NCBI GenBank assembly: GCA_018340375.1
Contig: JAFFJZ010000001.1
Location: 50,460,001-50,524,000 of the forward strand
Source of the DNA: Gonatopus flavifemur
Taxonomy: Eukaryota > Arthropoda > Insecta > Hymenoptera > Dryinidae
Direction of reading: 5' to 3'
Length of the DNA: 64,000 bases
In this document: one piece after another, positions 46,061-59,001 of the stretch
Position numbering within the stretch: position 1 is the stretch's first letter
Layout: each line of letters starts with the position of its first letter
The notes under the pieces: generated by a model
Database searches by the model: none
Told to the model about the DNA's origin: nothing
What the model saw: the letters and a program-made list of their open reading frames with translations, nothing else
Position numbers and translations under genes: made by a program

Positions 46061-47057
46061 GGATGGTCATTAAAACAAGTGGATATCATCCATTGACGAA
46101 ACGATAAATCCAAAATTTCATGCACATCTGATATATTTTCCATCGCACCTCGATGAAAACAGCACAGTTTTCTAGATTTTATCAAATGAAACAAACGATT
46201 GGTTGATCTGTTTCAAATTGTATTATCTAACAAGACGTTTATAATCTAAGAATATATACGATAAAGACAGCAAGAGGTAGAGACAAGATCGCTAACAACT
46301 CACAATTACTGTCTCTCTGGTCTACCGTAAGTAGAAAGTCACTGACCTTGTACCTCAGCGAACTCTTCGTCGCTCGGTGCAGCGACAATACTACACCCAC
46401 TCCTCTTCTCTATGGTTCGTTTGACCTCTTGAACCTATAGTATACATAACCGAAGTTCATTTCTCTTCTCTATAAATCTGATTCTGTCATAAGCTCATTG
46501 TTATCGTTTGCGGTTCTATCTGTAATTCAATCGATTGCAGGCTTGAAGTACATAAATAATCTTCCACAATTAGATCAGGCGTACGCATATGATGTATTTT
46601 CATCAAAAATATGAATTCGCTAATTCATTTGGCACAAGAGATGAACCCAATTATTTTTTCATGTATTTTGCTCAGTTTGGATTTATGATCAGATGTTTTA
46701 GATTTTCATCAACCACGGAGTATCGAACGTTCGGAATCTAGATTTTTAACGACGTCGATATTTTATTCTGAATAATTATCAAATACACCGAGGTTTTCTT
46801 GTTCGCGAACTAGATAATTAGTTTGAAATTCATGCTTGTGTGGGATGTAACCACAATGTTAGACCATGTGTCAGACCTACGTCAAGTTGGGAAATGATCA
46901 TTTGTGGTGAATCCGCTCCGTCAACTCTGTTCATATTTCAACATAAAATAGTTTATCGAATGATGTTCGAGATTCTGATCAATGAATTTCTAGAGTGATT
47001 GTATCATGAAAAATATCATTTGATAGAAAAAAATCTAATCTTGAAAGATATAATTTT
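46061..47057. other. Gene-free sequence
   Basis: The stretch 46290-46440 is less AT-rich (CTCGGTGCAGCGACAAT) but has no supportable frame, TATA box or donor. The remainder is plain AT-rich DNA. Confidence 0.45.
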
Positions 47058-47423
47058 TCATTGAGAGAAGAGCAATTTGGGGGTTCGGTAAATAGTATTA
47101 TATTTGATCGATGAATCTGAATATTACTGAACTTTCAGCGATGTTTCATGAAATCTCAAGAAGGATTAGTGAAATTTCGTTTCACATTACTCAGTGTTCT
47201 TCAATCGTTATTATATAATACAATATTCATAACCAAATTCGCTGTTTGTCATTCAATCACTAAACTTTTAGAAATTGAGTGACTGAGTAATGTAGAGCAA
47301 AATTTCATGATCCCTTCTTGAGATTTCATGAAACATCGCTGAAAGTTCAGTACTATTTACATTGATTTATTGAACAAGTATATTACTATTTATCGAACTT
47401 CCAAATCGCTCTTCTCTCAGTGT
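47058..47423. mobile_element. Foldback MITE with CATTGAGAGAAGAGC ends
   Basis: The left arm begins TTGAGAGAAGAGCAATTTGG; the right arm read inward begins CTGAGAGAAGAGCGATTTGG. The arms pair for well over 100 bp, including TGAACTTTCAGCGATGTTTC and ATGAAATCTCAAGAAGG. The unpaired centre is about 47195-47275. No coding capacity. Confidence 0.85.
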
Positions 47424-50400
47424 TCAAATACAATAATGATTTATCAATTATCTCATTAATGGAAAAGTTTGTATTGACTTTGGAAACGATACAAGCTGAT
47501 TCCTTATATTGTTTTTCATGCTTTAATATAAAATTCCGTTCATTAAAACGGATTCAGAGATTAAATGTGAGTTCAACAAGATATAGAAGACTTCAAAATC
47601 GTTCATCAGTTTCCATGTAGCTATTTTTTATGCTGGATTTCTTACATTTATTTGATTTTCTTTTGACTTATCATTTAACGTCTTTTAGATTTATATTGTT
47701 TTCGTGGCAAAACATTGATCATTTCCGTCGACACATTTTTTTCCCACCATCCTTTCCTTTGCTATTTGTACCAAATGGTACGTTATTAGATTTTCATAAT
47801 TCCATGACAGGTTTATGAATCAAATTGATATACTCTTACAATGGATTCAGAATCACTTTTGTCAGCGAGAATTCTTGTTTTTATTTATGAAAACCTTCAA
47901 AACCTATAAAAGAGAAAGAGTTTCCAGATACAGGATAGACGTTTAATTCAGACATTCATCGTGTTATAGAAGGGAAGTGATGTTTCATACACTGTACCAT
48001 CGATTCAAAACCATTGTATCATATAATGCGAGGAAAGCCACTCCTGATCATTTAAAAACTGCATTTTAGAAATACTCACTTCTGTTACTGCATTGAAGCA
48101 TTTGTGTGAGATTCGAAACGAGGATTCGATCACGTGCGAGATCCATAGAATTATATCTTAGTTACCTCATGATCGATAATAAGTTTAACGAGACCGTAGA
48201 ATAGTGAACTAATGAACTCATGATATATTATATGGAGAGGTTTAATGGACAATTATATAGATTGCAATCGTACTTGATTCATGCTTCGTGAAAGATGATA
48301 GTATCAATCGAGGGAACGTTGTATTCTTTCTACATAGAGTTTGTTCCTTGTTGAATTATACCGGCAGAGTTCAGATACTGATTCCAACTCTCATTCATGA
48401 TAGTAACATGAGAAATAACCGGGAGATGGAGTGACCTTTGCTTAGAGATATGCTACGAAACCATAACTTGTGTAATGTTTCCTTTTTCATCTTTTCCTTG
48501 GCAGAGAGATACTGAGATACTCGTTGAAGAACTACGAAAGGACTCTCGGTACGTGTAATTTCATCAAACTCAATTGCTGTTGAATGGTAGCTGATTTAGT
48601 TCACGCGTGAATTTTAGAATTCAACGGATCATCGATTCAATTATTATCATTTCATTAATTGTTCCAGTGATATTTTTAGGAATTGCTTTTTTCAACTTAG
48701 CATGAATATCTATCATTTGATTTCTGCTAATCTCTATTCGTAACGTGTTGAATCGACTCGGTAAAGGAATGAATTGAGAAACAGATGTGGAAGAACAGAC
48801 AATGATCTAGAGAGAGTCATTGAAGGGTACTCTCAGAAGAGAATTGAAGGAATTCTTTCCTTTGGCAAAATGCCATTGCACCTTCATATACATCTCAACG
48901 AAAAGTATTCTGAACAATGAATCGTAGGTTACCTCAAGGTTCTCTTAATTTTTATTACAATTGTCGTATGAGAGGAGCTCAGAACACTGGATATTCTTTC
49001 AAGAGAAGTTCCGATGAGGATACAATTTCACATGAAAGTTCTCATAAGAATACGATCTAACTACCTCGTAGATTAAACCTTGGAGAATGCTCGCTTTGAG
49101 AGGGAAAAATTGAAAGTAGTACTGGAAATAAAACATGAAAAACAGTTGGTTGACAAGGGTAAAAAAATGAGATCAGATAATTAATGTTCGTGAAGAAAGT
49201 TTGGTTACAAAATTTTGAGACAGAATTCCCAAAATATATTAGGTTTTCTTTTTATACATATAATAAAAGAATAATGCAGATTTGATTATGTTTTGAAACT
49301 AACTAACTTGAATAAAGTTCAACTTATGACTTTATAGCGCCATCCAAATTGCATCGATTGATAAATAGCTTCTGCTTTTTAAGTGAATATACTATTATTC
49401 AATTAACACCAGAAGTTTCAGCCAGACTCTGCCTTATTTTCTTATTAACCTACAGAATATGAACTTCTTCGACTTGCTTTGCACTTGAGAACTCTCAACA
49501 CGCAATAAATTTTGCGAAGCATTAACTATGTTCGCTGCTTCGAAAGTTGCGAGACTGATGTTATTCCAATAAAAATATAATCTCATAATTGTATGAGAAT
49601 TTTATGAGGAATCATTTGAAATTACGCGGACAAAATTGATTAGATGTTAACCACACCACCGATAAGATCGTTAAAAGTTTCTCTAAAGGGAGGATTGAAT
49701 AAGATTTATGGTAACATGATTATAGAAGTTATGTAATACAAGATTCATCTTCAGTACTGTGTACTTAAGTGTTTTATTTTTACCATTCAAGAAGTGAAGT
49801 CAATGTGAATTTTACTTCAATAGTTCAAAGATCCTTGAGTCTCATGATATTTATACTAACATGTATACAATCAGGGTATTAAATTCTCATCGATTCGAAG
49901 AAGACTCATCATTTTTCGTCAAGAAATACATTGATCGTTTCGTGGAACATATTTTATCATGATGTTCCATATATATATATATATTCAGAAAGGTATGTAT
50001 GGTCTTGGTAAAATGTTCTGGCCGTAAAGAAGATTCTTCTTACACAAAAGCTACGAAGAATTTTCTCTTACAACAAAAGCAAGAATTCTTTTCCAAGTGG
50101 ATTCTCGTCGGAGTTTAACACACAGGAATTACAATAAAAATGCAATCGTATAATAACTTTTATGAGATTTTATCAAAATATTTCTTTACGTCGAGTGAAA
50201 GTTGAGCAGATCGATCGTATTTACGTATAATCTAATCATGTTTTTGTAAAAGCAGATGAGAAGAGATTCACTAGATGGGGAATTAATTTATTTCTTTAGT
50301 CGCACTTCCTCATTTGTATTCAAATATTTTCAATCTCTCGTACGACCCATAAATGTCCATACCAGATCTTTATTTCAATCGCCGTTATTTATGAAAATCA

Positions 50401-51252
50401 CGGCTGGAATATAGATTATCGCATGATATAAACGTTATTGCAAACTGAATTTATTATATCCTCGGAAAAAAATTCCATTAATTCGATCTTTTCAATCGGG
50501 AATAACAAAACCTATCGCATATGTATGGAAAATTTCTCACCCTTGTGTCGCGATATTTGAATATCCTATATTTTCATCTAATTCTATTCCTCTTGGATAT
50601 TATTTTTCCAATATTTATCTTCATTTTACACATTTTATAGATGATGGAACAGTTTATTCGACGGAACAAAAGAATATCCGATAAGGAAATGAATGAATTT
50701 GCCGAATTTCCGCGTTTAGGTGGAGCTCAGCGCTCAATATCTATGCAGATTAACGTATACTACGTTAGCGGATGTAGATATAGATGCTATCCCGCGTTTG
50801 CTCTATACGATTGTAGAATTGGTGCCAATGCGCGAATAATGGTGGCAGATGCTACGTGCTTCACTGCAGTTATATGCATGCCTCTACGTTTCCATGTATA
50901 TACATATATACACGTATGCACATATTATATGCAATCAGAATGGGAGAGATCGGTTCTGATGGTATACGATTTTGATGCATTATTGTGTGACTTTGAATTT
51001 TTGAGACTATATATCGATATATCCAGAAAATAGTGCAAAGAGAATTTAATGACCTCATTTTCACTTCATTCGAATAGCAAAAGAATCTTTGAGAGATGTA
51101 GGAAATTAGCTAGCAAAAATGATTATCGCGGTTGTCTAGCACCTTCCAGGGCGCTTGCAGTAAAGCTGGTCACTGAAAAGGGCCTTGACATTAACTATAA
51201 AGTGGCTAGGATCATTTCTGCTGAGGTTGTACCATATTTATCGTGTTATGTA
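47424..51252. other. Long gene-free stretch
   Basis: No supportable gene or paired-end repeat. An (AT)n run lies at 49969-49983. A 130-codon frame opens at 50641 right after CATTTTATAG, an acceptor-like string, but the translation (MMEQFIRRNKRISDKEMNEF) is not recognisable and its second half is low-complexity TATA-type sequence. It is in the wrong phase to follow the donor at 39375. Confidence 0.45.
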
Positions 51253-51500
51253 TACACGGAGAAAAAAGATCATGGAATGATCACTAGAAAAGATAGTAAA
51301 CTGGTGACAACTACGAATTTCTGTACACAGTCGCTAACAGAGACGAGTAATGGTTCCTATTTTGGTGAACTATATTGTATTTCAGTATACCATAATAGGA
51401 AACATTACTCGTCTCTGTTTTCGACTGTGTACAGGAATTCGTAGTTGTCACCAGTTTGCAATCTTTCCTCGTGATCATTCCATGATCTTTTTTCTCCGTG
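51253..51500. mobile_element. Near-perfect foldback MITE
   Basis: The left arm begins TACACGGAGAAAAAAGATCA; the right arm read inward begins CACGGAGAAAAAAGATCATG. The arms are about 120 bp each with few mismatches, including ACTGGTGACAACTACGAATT and AACAGAGACGAGTAATG, leaving a loop of only a few bases near 51375. This is the youngest-looking member of the CACGGAGAAAAA tip group. Open frames on both strands here simply reflect the symmetry. Confidence 0.92.
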
Positions 51501-52504
51501 AATTGGATCAATTTTACATTGATTCTCACATAGCAATGTGCATCACAAAACATCTGTTAGATGTGTTTGAAATACCTTTTGAGAATTCGAGACATCTTTT
51601 ACATTTGTTATGCATTTAAGACATGTTTTAGACATGCGAAAGATGTATAAATACGTTGTATCATACATCTTGAAATCGTCCAAAAGATATTCTAAGACAT
51701 GAATAATTGCTGTATAGATTATTTCTAACGTATTATCAATGAATTATATAAATGACTTATGGCCATAGTCATTTCGAATTCAAGAATACATTGTATTGTA
51801 TTCGAACATAACGCATTTAACTTATGAAGTAACACGGAGAGTAGTTCACTGCACTTGGTTTCACTTGGGATTATCTGAGTTAGGTCCTCGAATTTCAGTG
51901 TTAATGCACAAGTTTCGTTGTGAAGGTACAAGTAATAATTGTATATCTTGAGAAAAGTATATACGTTAAATTTGACTTATTTGATGAAAGAGGCCGAGCT
52001 GTTGTTGTATAGAAAGATGTATATTAATTGTAAATTCAACATACGAATAAGCTCTGAGATATTACATTTTTTAAAATATTTTTTATTTTTCACTTTCTAA
52101 AATTTATTTCATGTCCGATAAATATAGAAATAACATTGAATTACTGTTATTCATACCGCAATATCTATTAGATTTATCGCGATTCATGTGATCGCTGCAG
52201 CAAATTTTCATTTTTATCGGAGATTTTGATTGATTGAACAGGAATTTCGGTACATTTTACAGTAATTTAATGCTGTCCCTATAATTACAGCAATTTTCTC
52301 TCTGTGGAGGATTATATTTAATGAACTGACCAGATGTCTTTTGAAACCAAAATTCACCACGATAATAAAGGAGTTCATCCTTCGTTTAGAAAGGTCAATA
52401 GCGCGTTTAGAATAAAATTCAATATCCATTTAAAGGAATCATGAAAAAAATTTTTGTACTCTTAGTCTATTTTTTCCTTATGATGTATAAGATGTGTTGT
52501 TATA
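51501..52504. other. Gene-free sequence
   Basis: A weak cluster of ACATCTT/AAGATGT words lies at 51545-51700, akin to the array at 45370-46060. I see nothing else. Confidence 0.45.
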
Positions 52505-52644
52505 TACACTGAAAAGAGAGTTTGTTTGTCATGAAAAAGGCTTATCAATTATAAACAAACCATCTTCAGGTCAAATAAGATTCGTTAATAGTTAACAAAC
52601 CTCATTTGATCGAAACAAATTTGGAATACTTTTTTCTCAATGTA
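52505..52644. mobile_element. Small MITE-like element with TACACTGAAAAGA tip
   Basis: The left tip, TACACTGAAAAGAGAG, has a weak partner on the right, read inward TACATTGAGAAAAAAG. ACAAACC and GGTTTGT-type words in the interior partly pair, and TCAAATAAGATTCGTTAA matches the element at 9114-9436. Probably a short derivative of that element. Confidence 0.5.
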
Positions 52645-53684
52645 TTAGTTCCACGAGAATTATATTTTCCAACTTCAGAGCTGATGATTTCAAATTCCAC
52701 ACTTGTTTCATCTTATATCAAAATCAAATGCATACAACATACAGTGAAACAAAAGTTTTTCCGTTCGAAGCAGAACACATAGGAGTTCTATATTACATTC
52801 CATGAGTGTATGAACTACTCCAAGCCAATTCAATCATGGAGCGACCCTGGGGAGAATTGTCTCGATCAATTTCACAAAGCTTGGTCCAGGATTAGGAATT
52901 TCAAAATTAGGCTAAATTTGAGTCAATGGTCTTGCCACACCTGCTCCGTTTGATTCACCAGGCATTAACCAATGCTCCTTTAATTACACATATAACTATA
53001 ACGTCTTTTGTGAACTGCGAATTTCATACGATTATCACGGGTTTCTCCATTTTCTCAACAGTATTTGAGTTGCTCGTTGTCAGTATCGAATTCAGTTTCT
53101 CAGAATCTATGGAAATTCATACTTCATTAATTTTTACACAGCCTCCTGAGATTATTGAACACCCAAATGAAAATTGATCATTGGTCCTAGGGTGACGTAA
53201 CATAGCCCAAGATTGGCCAATCTTCGATATTAGGGAACGCAACTGTGAAATGATAACATCATTTTACGCCGTGCCAATTCTTCCTTTCAATTTAGGACCA
53301 ACAGTGGTGAAACATGAACTAACTTTTCACCAACACTGACGGTCGCAGCCAAGATCGAGTCTAGCTATAATATTGTCGATGCTCGGTGCGACACTTATCT
53401 ATTCAACATCTATCCAACAGAAACATGTATCTATCTATTCATCTATTCTGTCCAGTGTGTATTGAGCCGAAGGTTGTCGATAGCTTGTCTCAGGTTTAAA
53501 TGAATGCTGAGACAATCGTAGATTGACAAAATCAATACCTTAATCACCAATCATGATACACCATTTTGTTGTTTTGATCGACCATAAAACCACTCCACAC
53601 AGATTATCAAGATTTGGTAGTTAGCATCGCATCGAAATATATTCTATTATCACTGTGGGCGAAAGCAAGAATTTTTCGCGTCGA
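52645..53684. other. Gene-free sequence
   Basis: The frame at 52926-53177 is hydrophobic-rich but unrecognised. A small inverted pair, AAGATTGGCCAATCTT, lies at about 53210. No supported gene. Confidence 0.45.
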
Positions 53685-53992
53685 TGCACGGAGAGAAACT
53701 CGGAGATATTAAATCAACGAACTTCACATGATTTTGCATCTTGCGACTGACGTGAAGGAAAATCAACCGATTGGTGATTTTCTATCACGAACTGTATGCT
53801 TTTCGAGCACCGAACTGCTTGATTCGAAATCTCCAACTTCACGGTGAAATAATATCACGGGATTCGAGGTTTATGCTCTCCCCGATGTTGTGATGTTTTT
53901 TCACATAGTTCGAGATACAAAATCATCTAATTTCGAAATGAAAAATGACATGGAGTTCGGTGATTTAATATTTTCAAATTTCTCTCCGTGTA
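53685..53992. mobile_element. Element with CACGGAGAGAAA ends
   Basis: The left tip, TGCACGGAGAGAAACTCGG, pairs with the right tip read inward, TACACGGAGAGAAATTTGA. Shorter inverted blocks (CGGTGATTT with AAATCACCG-like words, GTGATATTATTTCACC) occur in the interior. No coding capacity. Confidence 0.6.
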
Positions 53993-55589
53993 GCCTGATT
54001 GAAAAAATTCGATATGATTTCATACAATTATTATGGATTTTCTATAGTAAATTACAACATTTTTTATTACATTTCTTTGCGCAGAAAAAAATTTATCAGA
54101 ACCTAATTGGACGATTCTTTTTTTACATGTAACTTGAGAAAAATTGTCAATTTGGCGAAAATATGATCTTCACAGCTGGATTCCTTGTTATCCATTGAAC
54201 AGAAAAGCTAACTGTTTATGTTTTCTCATTTTACGTTTCTGTTTTTGATACACGCCAAACATAGTCCTGTATAGTCCAGCATGAATTGACTCAAAGCCAT
54301 TATTATTTGAGGAAAATTTTCCATTTGTTTGTGTTTTCAAAATGAAAATGCTTTTTTGTTTGGTTTTTGGAAGCATGGATCATCAAAAGCATGTAAATAT
54401 TTGAATATAAACAAATGCAGTTAGAGGAGTTCATTGCTCTGTGAATCTTTTAAATATGACCAGTTTTTTGGCTAGTCGAAAACCACCACATCACGCGAAT
54501 TCTTGAATCAATTTTGATAAAATATAGTAACAAGAATTCAGAGATTCTACGATTTGAATTAAGACACCCGACTGACTTGTCTCGTAATTATGCTTGATTT
54601 TAAATGAAAAGCATTCGCAAGAGTTTTTGATTGTTACAAGACCTTTTGAGGCCTTCGGAGCACTTAGCAATCCCCAGAATGTTGTTCACCAACCTACATT
54701 GAAATGCCAGGCCTAAACTGACGGTGATCGACGCATCGACACTGGGACGGTATTAGCCATCAACGATTATCTGCCAACTGTGATTTAATATTCTAATAAT
54801 CGCCTTTGATTAATTTCCCACCAATGTTGAATCAACAACGGCACAATTGTAGTAAAAAAGCGTTGGTCTCCAACCAAGTGTACTTTGACAAAAGATTCGA
54901 TTATTTCTCCAGATTTTTCATACTGTTGATTAGAACAATATGAAAGCCCTAGATTGTTGATCAAATTGATACAAAGCGAATCGTAACTCAATACCTAGGC
55001 CATTAATCAATTAACAATCATTGAATTCAGTTCTAAACAAGAAATTTTTATCCAGACATAGTTCAATGTATCACTACGCAAATAATTAATTATAATGTAA
55101 TAGAAAAGAATATCATTCGTTGACCGATCGTGGTTTGAAATCAACGTGAAAACCCTGTGAAATGTATCCATCTTCCACGTTTTCCCCCCTAAAACTAGTT
55201 ACCGGAATACCATTTCGTTGGTAACCGTAATACAATACATTCGTTTATTATTCCGATAACCTATATTCAAAGTTTCATTACACTCTTCATAATCAATGCC
55301 ATATAAATCACCACCAGGGCGGTGACTGCACATTTCATTTCTGTTCAATATCATTGCATTCTTGAAAGTTTTACAAATAAATATTCCCATTTCCTTCGAT
55401 CTTGTGATATATAGCATCCACCGGTCGAGGGTTCAGTGACTGGGTGAAGTACATCAAGTGGGGAGATGGAGGTGAGATACGGCGAAATGGATGTTTTCGG
55501 GATGATCAGTAGATTTCGGGAGGATGCGACGAACATAGCAGGTAGTTCGGTAGTCATAGGTGGGGAGTTTGGGATCGATCTGGTTCGTT
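53993..55589. other. Gene-free sequence
   Basis: AT-rich DNA with no supportable gene. From about 55430 the sequence becomes purine-rich and less AT-rich, grading into the candidate promoter that follows. Confidence 0.45.
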
Positions 55590-56668
55590 CCCGTGACGTC
55601 ACACCTCATCTAGGGGAAAAAAAGCAGCAGCGAGGTCGAAGGACCGCCGCAACGAGATGGAGTTGAGAGAACGTACCTCGTGAGAAAGAGAGATGGATTG
55701 AGGAAGAGCGTGCGTACGAAGGGAAGGAACGGAACGAACAGAGAGGCAAGCGTATAAGGTTGATAAGAACAAAGAAGAAAATAGGTACCGCGAGAGAAGG
55801 AAAACTTATACCGGTGATGAATTCGTTGGATGAAGAGAGATAGTCATCAATGAAACGGTAGAATAAGGAAAGAGGATGATGAGAAGTAAGGAAAGAGAAT
55901 AGGCATCGAACGGGAAGAAGGACGAGGGATTGAGAGGAGAAGGATGCATGAGAGGAGAATGAGGAAAGGGAGAATAGATTGTATGAAAGTAATGAGGGTA
56001 ATATGAACGGAGATGATTTTATTGTACGCGTTGGAGAAGGAAAGAAGAAGAATGGTGATACGGAAAGAGGAGGGTATGGGAGTGCAAGTGAGAGGGAAAT
56101 CGAGGGTTAGAATGAAGCGAGGAGAGGAAAAGAGAAGGAAACTGCTGGGATTCGAACGATTTCCAGCAGCACCGGTGAGCGCTGCTTGCTCTCCTCTACT
56201 CTGTTGGTGGTGATCCGTGCCGCTACTGCACCGTGTGTGGACCAACGTGTGCAAACAAACCCGATGGTGGTTGCTGGTTCGACGGTAGTAGTTTGCCAAT
56301 CATGTGATAGTAGCAGGTGTAGTAGTATGGAAGTAGTGAATAGTGACGTTACGGTAGTGGTGGTGCTTTTTCACTCCTTCTGCTAGCACGTTCTTCTTTC
56401 ATCTGGGGAGCTCCTTTTTTCGAAAAGTGTACGATCGATCGCGACCTTCGTTCTTCGTACGTAGTCCTCGGAAACTCACGAGCTCAGCTCACAGCTCAGA
56501 ATTTTTGTGAACCAAACGTATATAATATTGTTTAAAAATCGTTCTTCGGAAGGAAAAAGAAACAAATCTTTGATTTATCAAAGGTGTCAGTGCGGGATGT
56601 CAGTGGATTTGTTTGTCGTTATGTGTTGTTATTCAAAAGAAACAACGTTAAAGGTCAATATCATTTGA
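55590..56668 (+). promoter_or_regulatory. Purine-rich tract and CpG-rich candidate promoter with first exon
   Basis: About 500 bp of G/A-rich + strand (55670-56150, many GAGAGG and AGGAAAG words) is followed by CpG-rich sequence (56400-56480, with CGATCGATCGCGACC). An initiator-rich stretch (CTCAGCTCACAGCTCAG) comes next at 56480-56500. GTTAAAG|GTCAAT at 56651/56652 could be a donor. GAGA-type tracts upstream of a CpG-rich start are common in insect promoters. No long coding frame is visible, so the exon would be a leader. The gene it serves is not identifiable here. Confidence 0.4.
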
Positions 56669-58742
56669 CGCGAAGTCACTTCAGTTACTTGGTATTTGAA
56701 TGATATGACGTTAGTGGCATAATTTTTCATTGCCATTACAAAATCGTTCTTCCAACTCATCTCAGTTCTCTCAGTAAAAATGTATTCAAGTTAATTTTCA
56801 TTCGAGAATGAACCAGAACACTGACAACGATTGGCAAGTCCTAGTAGTTCAATGACCTTTCTAAGTTCACGGTTCGGTTGATTGCAATTGTGAATATCAA
56901 ATTCATTCCAAAGTGAATTGATTGATAAGTTATATCATTTATCGATCTTTTATCCAAATTCATTTCCGCGATAAACAGATTATTATGTGTATATACATGT
57001 GTAATATGTTTATTTATAGTTATGGTTGTCCGTTGTTTCGTACCCATTGTTCAATTTTGTATCTTTGTTGATTACGTTATACCAGGGAATTTTGAGGACT
57101 TTATTGGTAAATTCATTCAAATTTTGATAAAAACAAGGTGGAAAATAATAAAAACTTCGTCATATTCTGTAAGTGTGTGATTTCCATAATTCTGTAAGAT
57201 TTTGAAAACTGTTTTATGAACTGAACAGATATCTCACGTGTGGGAGGATCTTATAGAAATTTGATCAACGCTCGATGACAGGGGTTTGATTGGAATTTTG
57301 GGCTGTGAAACGTTTGTAAATTCCCGACCGAGGAGAAAAATATTCAAAACTTTGTAGAATTTTAATCAAAATCACTACAAAACCGTGAATTTTAGGACGA
57401 ATTTCTGGAATTTCATAAAAATTTTGCAGCGCAAAAAAAGTATTTGGATTTTTTCCATCCAAGAGGTTGAAAAAATTCTCGTGAATGAACTCGGATGAAT
57501 TTTTGTATAAAATATACGAAAAATATAATAAAAATATATGGAAATTTCTCTGATGTTCGTAGAATATTTGTCGTTGAAAATATGTGTTAATTCTTTTTTC
57601 ACGTACATAGTTTGAAAATTTTCTACAAAAGTTTTTACATTGTGGGAGATTTTGTTGAACTTATTTACATTTTACACCTCACAGTTCAAAAGTATAACTC
57701 GTGGCTTTGGTGACCTGAGTGTTCACTTCGGATAAATATCAGTCTTACCGTCAGCCATTCATATCAGCCTCTTTATATTGAAAACCAAGCAAATACAGCG
57801 AGTCTAAACAACTATAAAGAAGACTTGGAAATTTCATGAAAACACTAATATTAATGTTTGAAGAGCATTTCAAAGTCCAAGAAAAAATCATTAGATCTTG
57901 CATTCATCTCTCTCTTTCTCTCTCTCTCTCTTTTGAACAAGAATTGTAAACTAAAACGCACGAGTTTTAGATGGAATTAAACCTTATTGTACAGGGGAGT
58001 AGTTGAATTGATTCACATGAAATTATCAATCATTTATTCGATTGAATGTTGAAATTTTTATTCGATTTTGAATCTTGAGTACCGAAAACGATCGTTAACG
58101 ATTTTGGCCACTTTTCACACCAAGTTTCGTGTATACATCGTAGCATTCTTTGTAACCAAATTTTAAATGCTCAATATTTTAGCTACGAATGAATCGCTCT
58201 GTACTGATCCTCGAGTACGGATAATTGTCTCATAATTATAACACAGAAGGTGGATTGTATGTGTATGAAATAGCTTTCCTTGAAATTATGAGTTTATTCT
58301 TCTCTGTAGAAGAAGTTTCAAAGTAAATTACATACTTCAATTCTATTGGAAGTGTTATTATATTTTCTACTTAAATGAGTGATGAAGTTGAGGTTAGTGT
58401 TCAATATATACAAGGAACGATTTATATACTCCTTGAAGCGATTTACTCGAGATAACGGCTGAAAATGATTTTTTTCTTTCTTTCATATTATCCTCTTGTA
58501 CGTAATACTTTGTCATGCACATTGTTTATGACAGTCTTATTATACGTCCGTCATCTTTTATATTCGAGCTTATACATCAACTTTGCTTTCGTATACGTAT
58601 ATGAATATGTATATTTAAAAACTTCGAAGTTACTTCAATTCTACTAGATGTGCTTTGTTATTATACGAGAGAAAAGAATATTCCTAGGTGTTTCTGGTAA
58701 TAATATTTCCTCCTTTAATTGGAAGTAAAATTGTGTAGATCA
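56669..58742. other. Gene-free sequence, possible intron
   Basis: AT-rich DNA with a (CT)n microsatellite at 57906-57930. If the donor near 56652 is real, this is the start of an intron. No coding exon is recognisable. Confidence 0.45.
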
Positions 58743-59001
58743 TACTCGCAGAAAAAAGACATTCTGAATATTACTACATTTTGCACTAAAGTAGCAGCAT
58801 GAGTGAGATAGTATCATTTTTACAAGATAGTGTAATAAAAATTCATGCTTTGTGATGTAGAGTTGCGCCAAATTGAATGATTTTTCAAATCATTGAGCAT
58901 TAATTTTTACTACACTGTGTGGTAGGAATTATACTATGTAACTTATGCTGCTATTTTAGCTCAAAATGTAGTAATATTTAAAACCATATTTCTCTCCGTG
59001 T
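58743..59001. mobile_element. MITE, uninterrupted relative of 14965-15485
   Basis: The left tip is TACTCGCAGAAAAAAGAC and the right tip read inward is TACACGGAGAGAAATATGG. The arms pair through TACTACATTTTG and AGTAGCAGCATGAGTGAGAT. It aligns along its length with the element at 14965-15485 once the insertion there is removed, so it gives the empty-site reference for that nesting. No coding capacity. Confidence 0.8.

Noticed and set aside
50641..51033. 130-codon frame right after an acceptor-like CATTTTATAG
   Set aside because: The acceptor lacks a pyrimidine tract, the phase does not fit the donor at 39375, and the second half is repetitive TATA/CATA sequence. I kept it only as a note.
51253..51500. 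Two overlapping open frames, one on each strand, with near-identical translations
   Set aside because: They are produced by the symmetry of the foldback element, whose arms read the same on either strand.
56140..56190. GGGATTCGAACGATTTCCAGC, resembling the T-arm of a tRNA on the minus strand
   Set aside because: The five-base stem does not pair around the loop, and no anticodon or D-arm, nor an acceptor stem, is found at the right distances.
55847..56299. 150-codon minus-strand frame rich in Ser, Leu, Ile and Phe
   Set aside because: It is the complement of the purine-rich tract. Low-complexity pyrimidine sequence lacks stops by composition and the translation has no recognisable domain.
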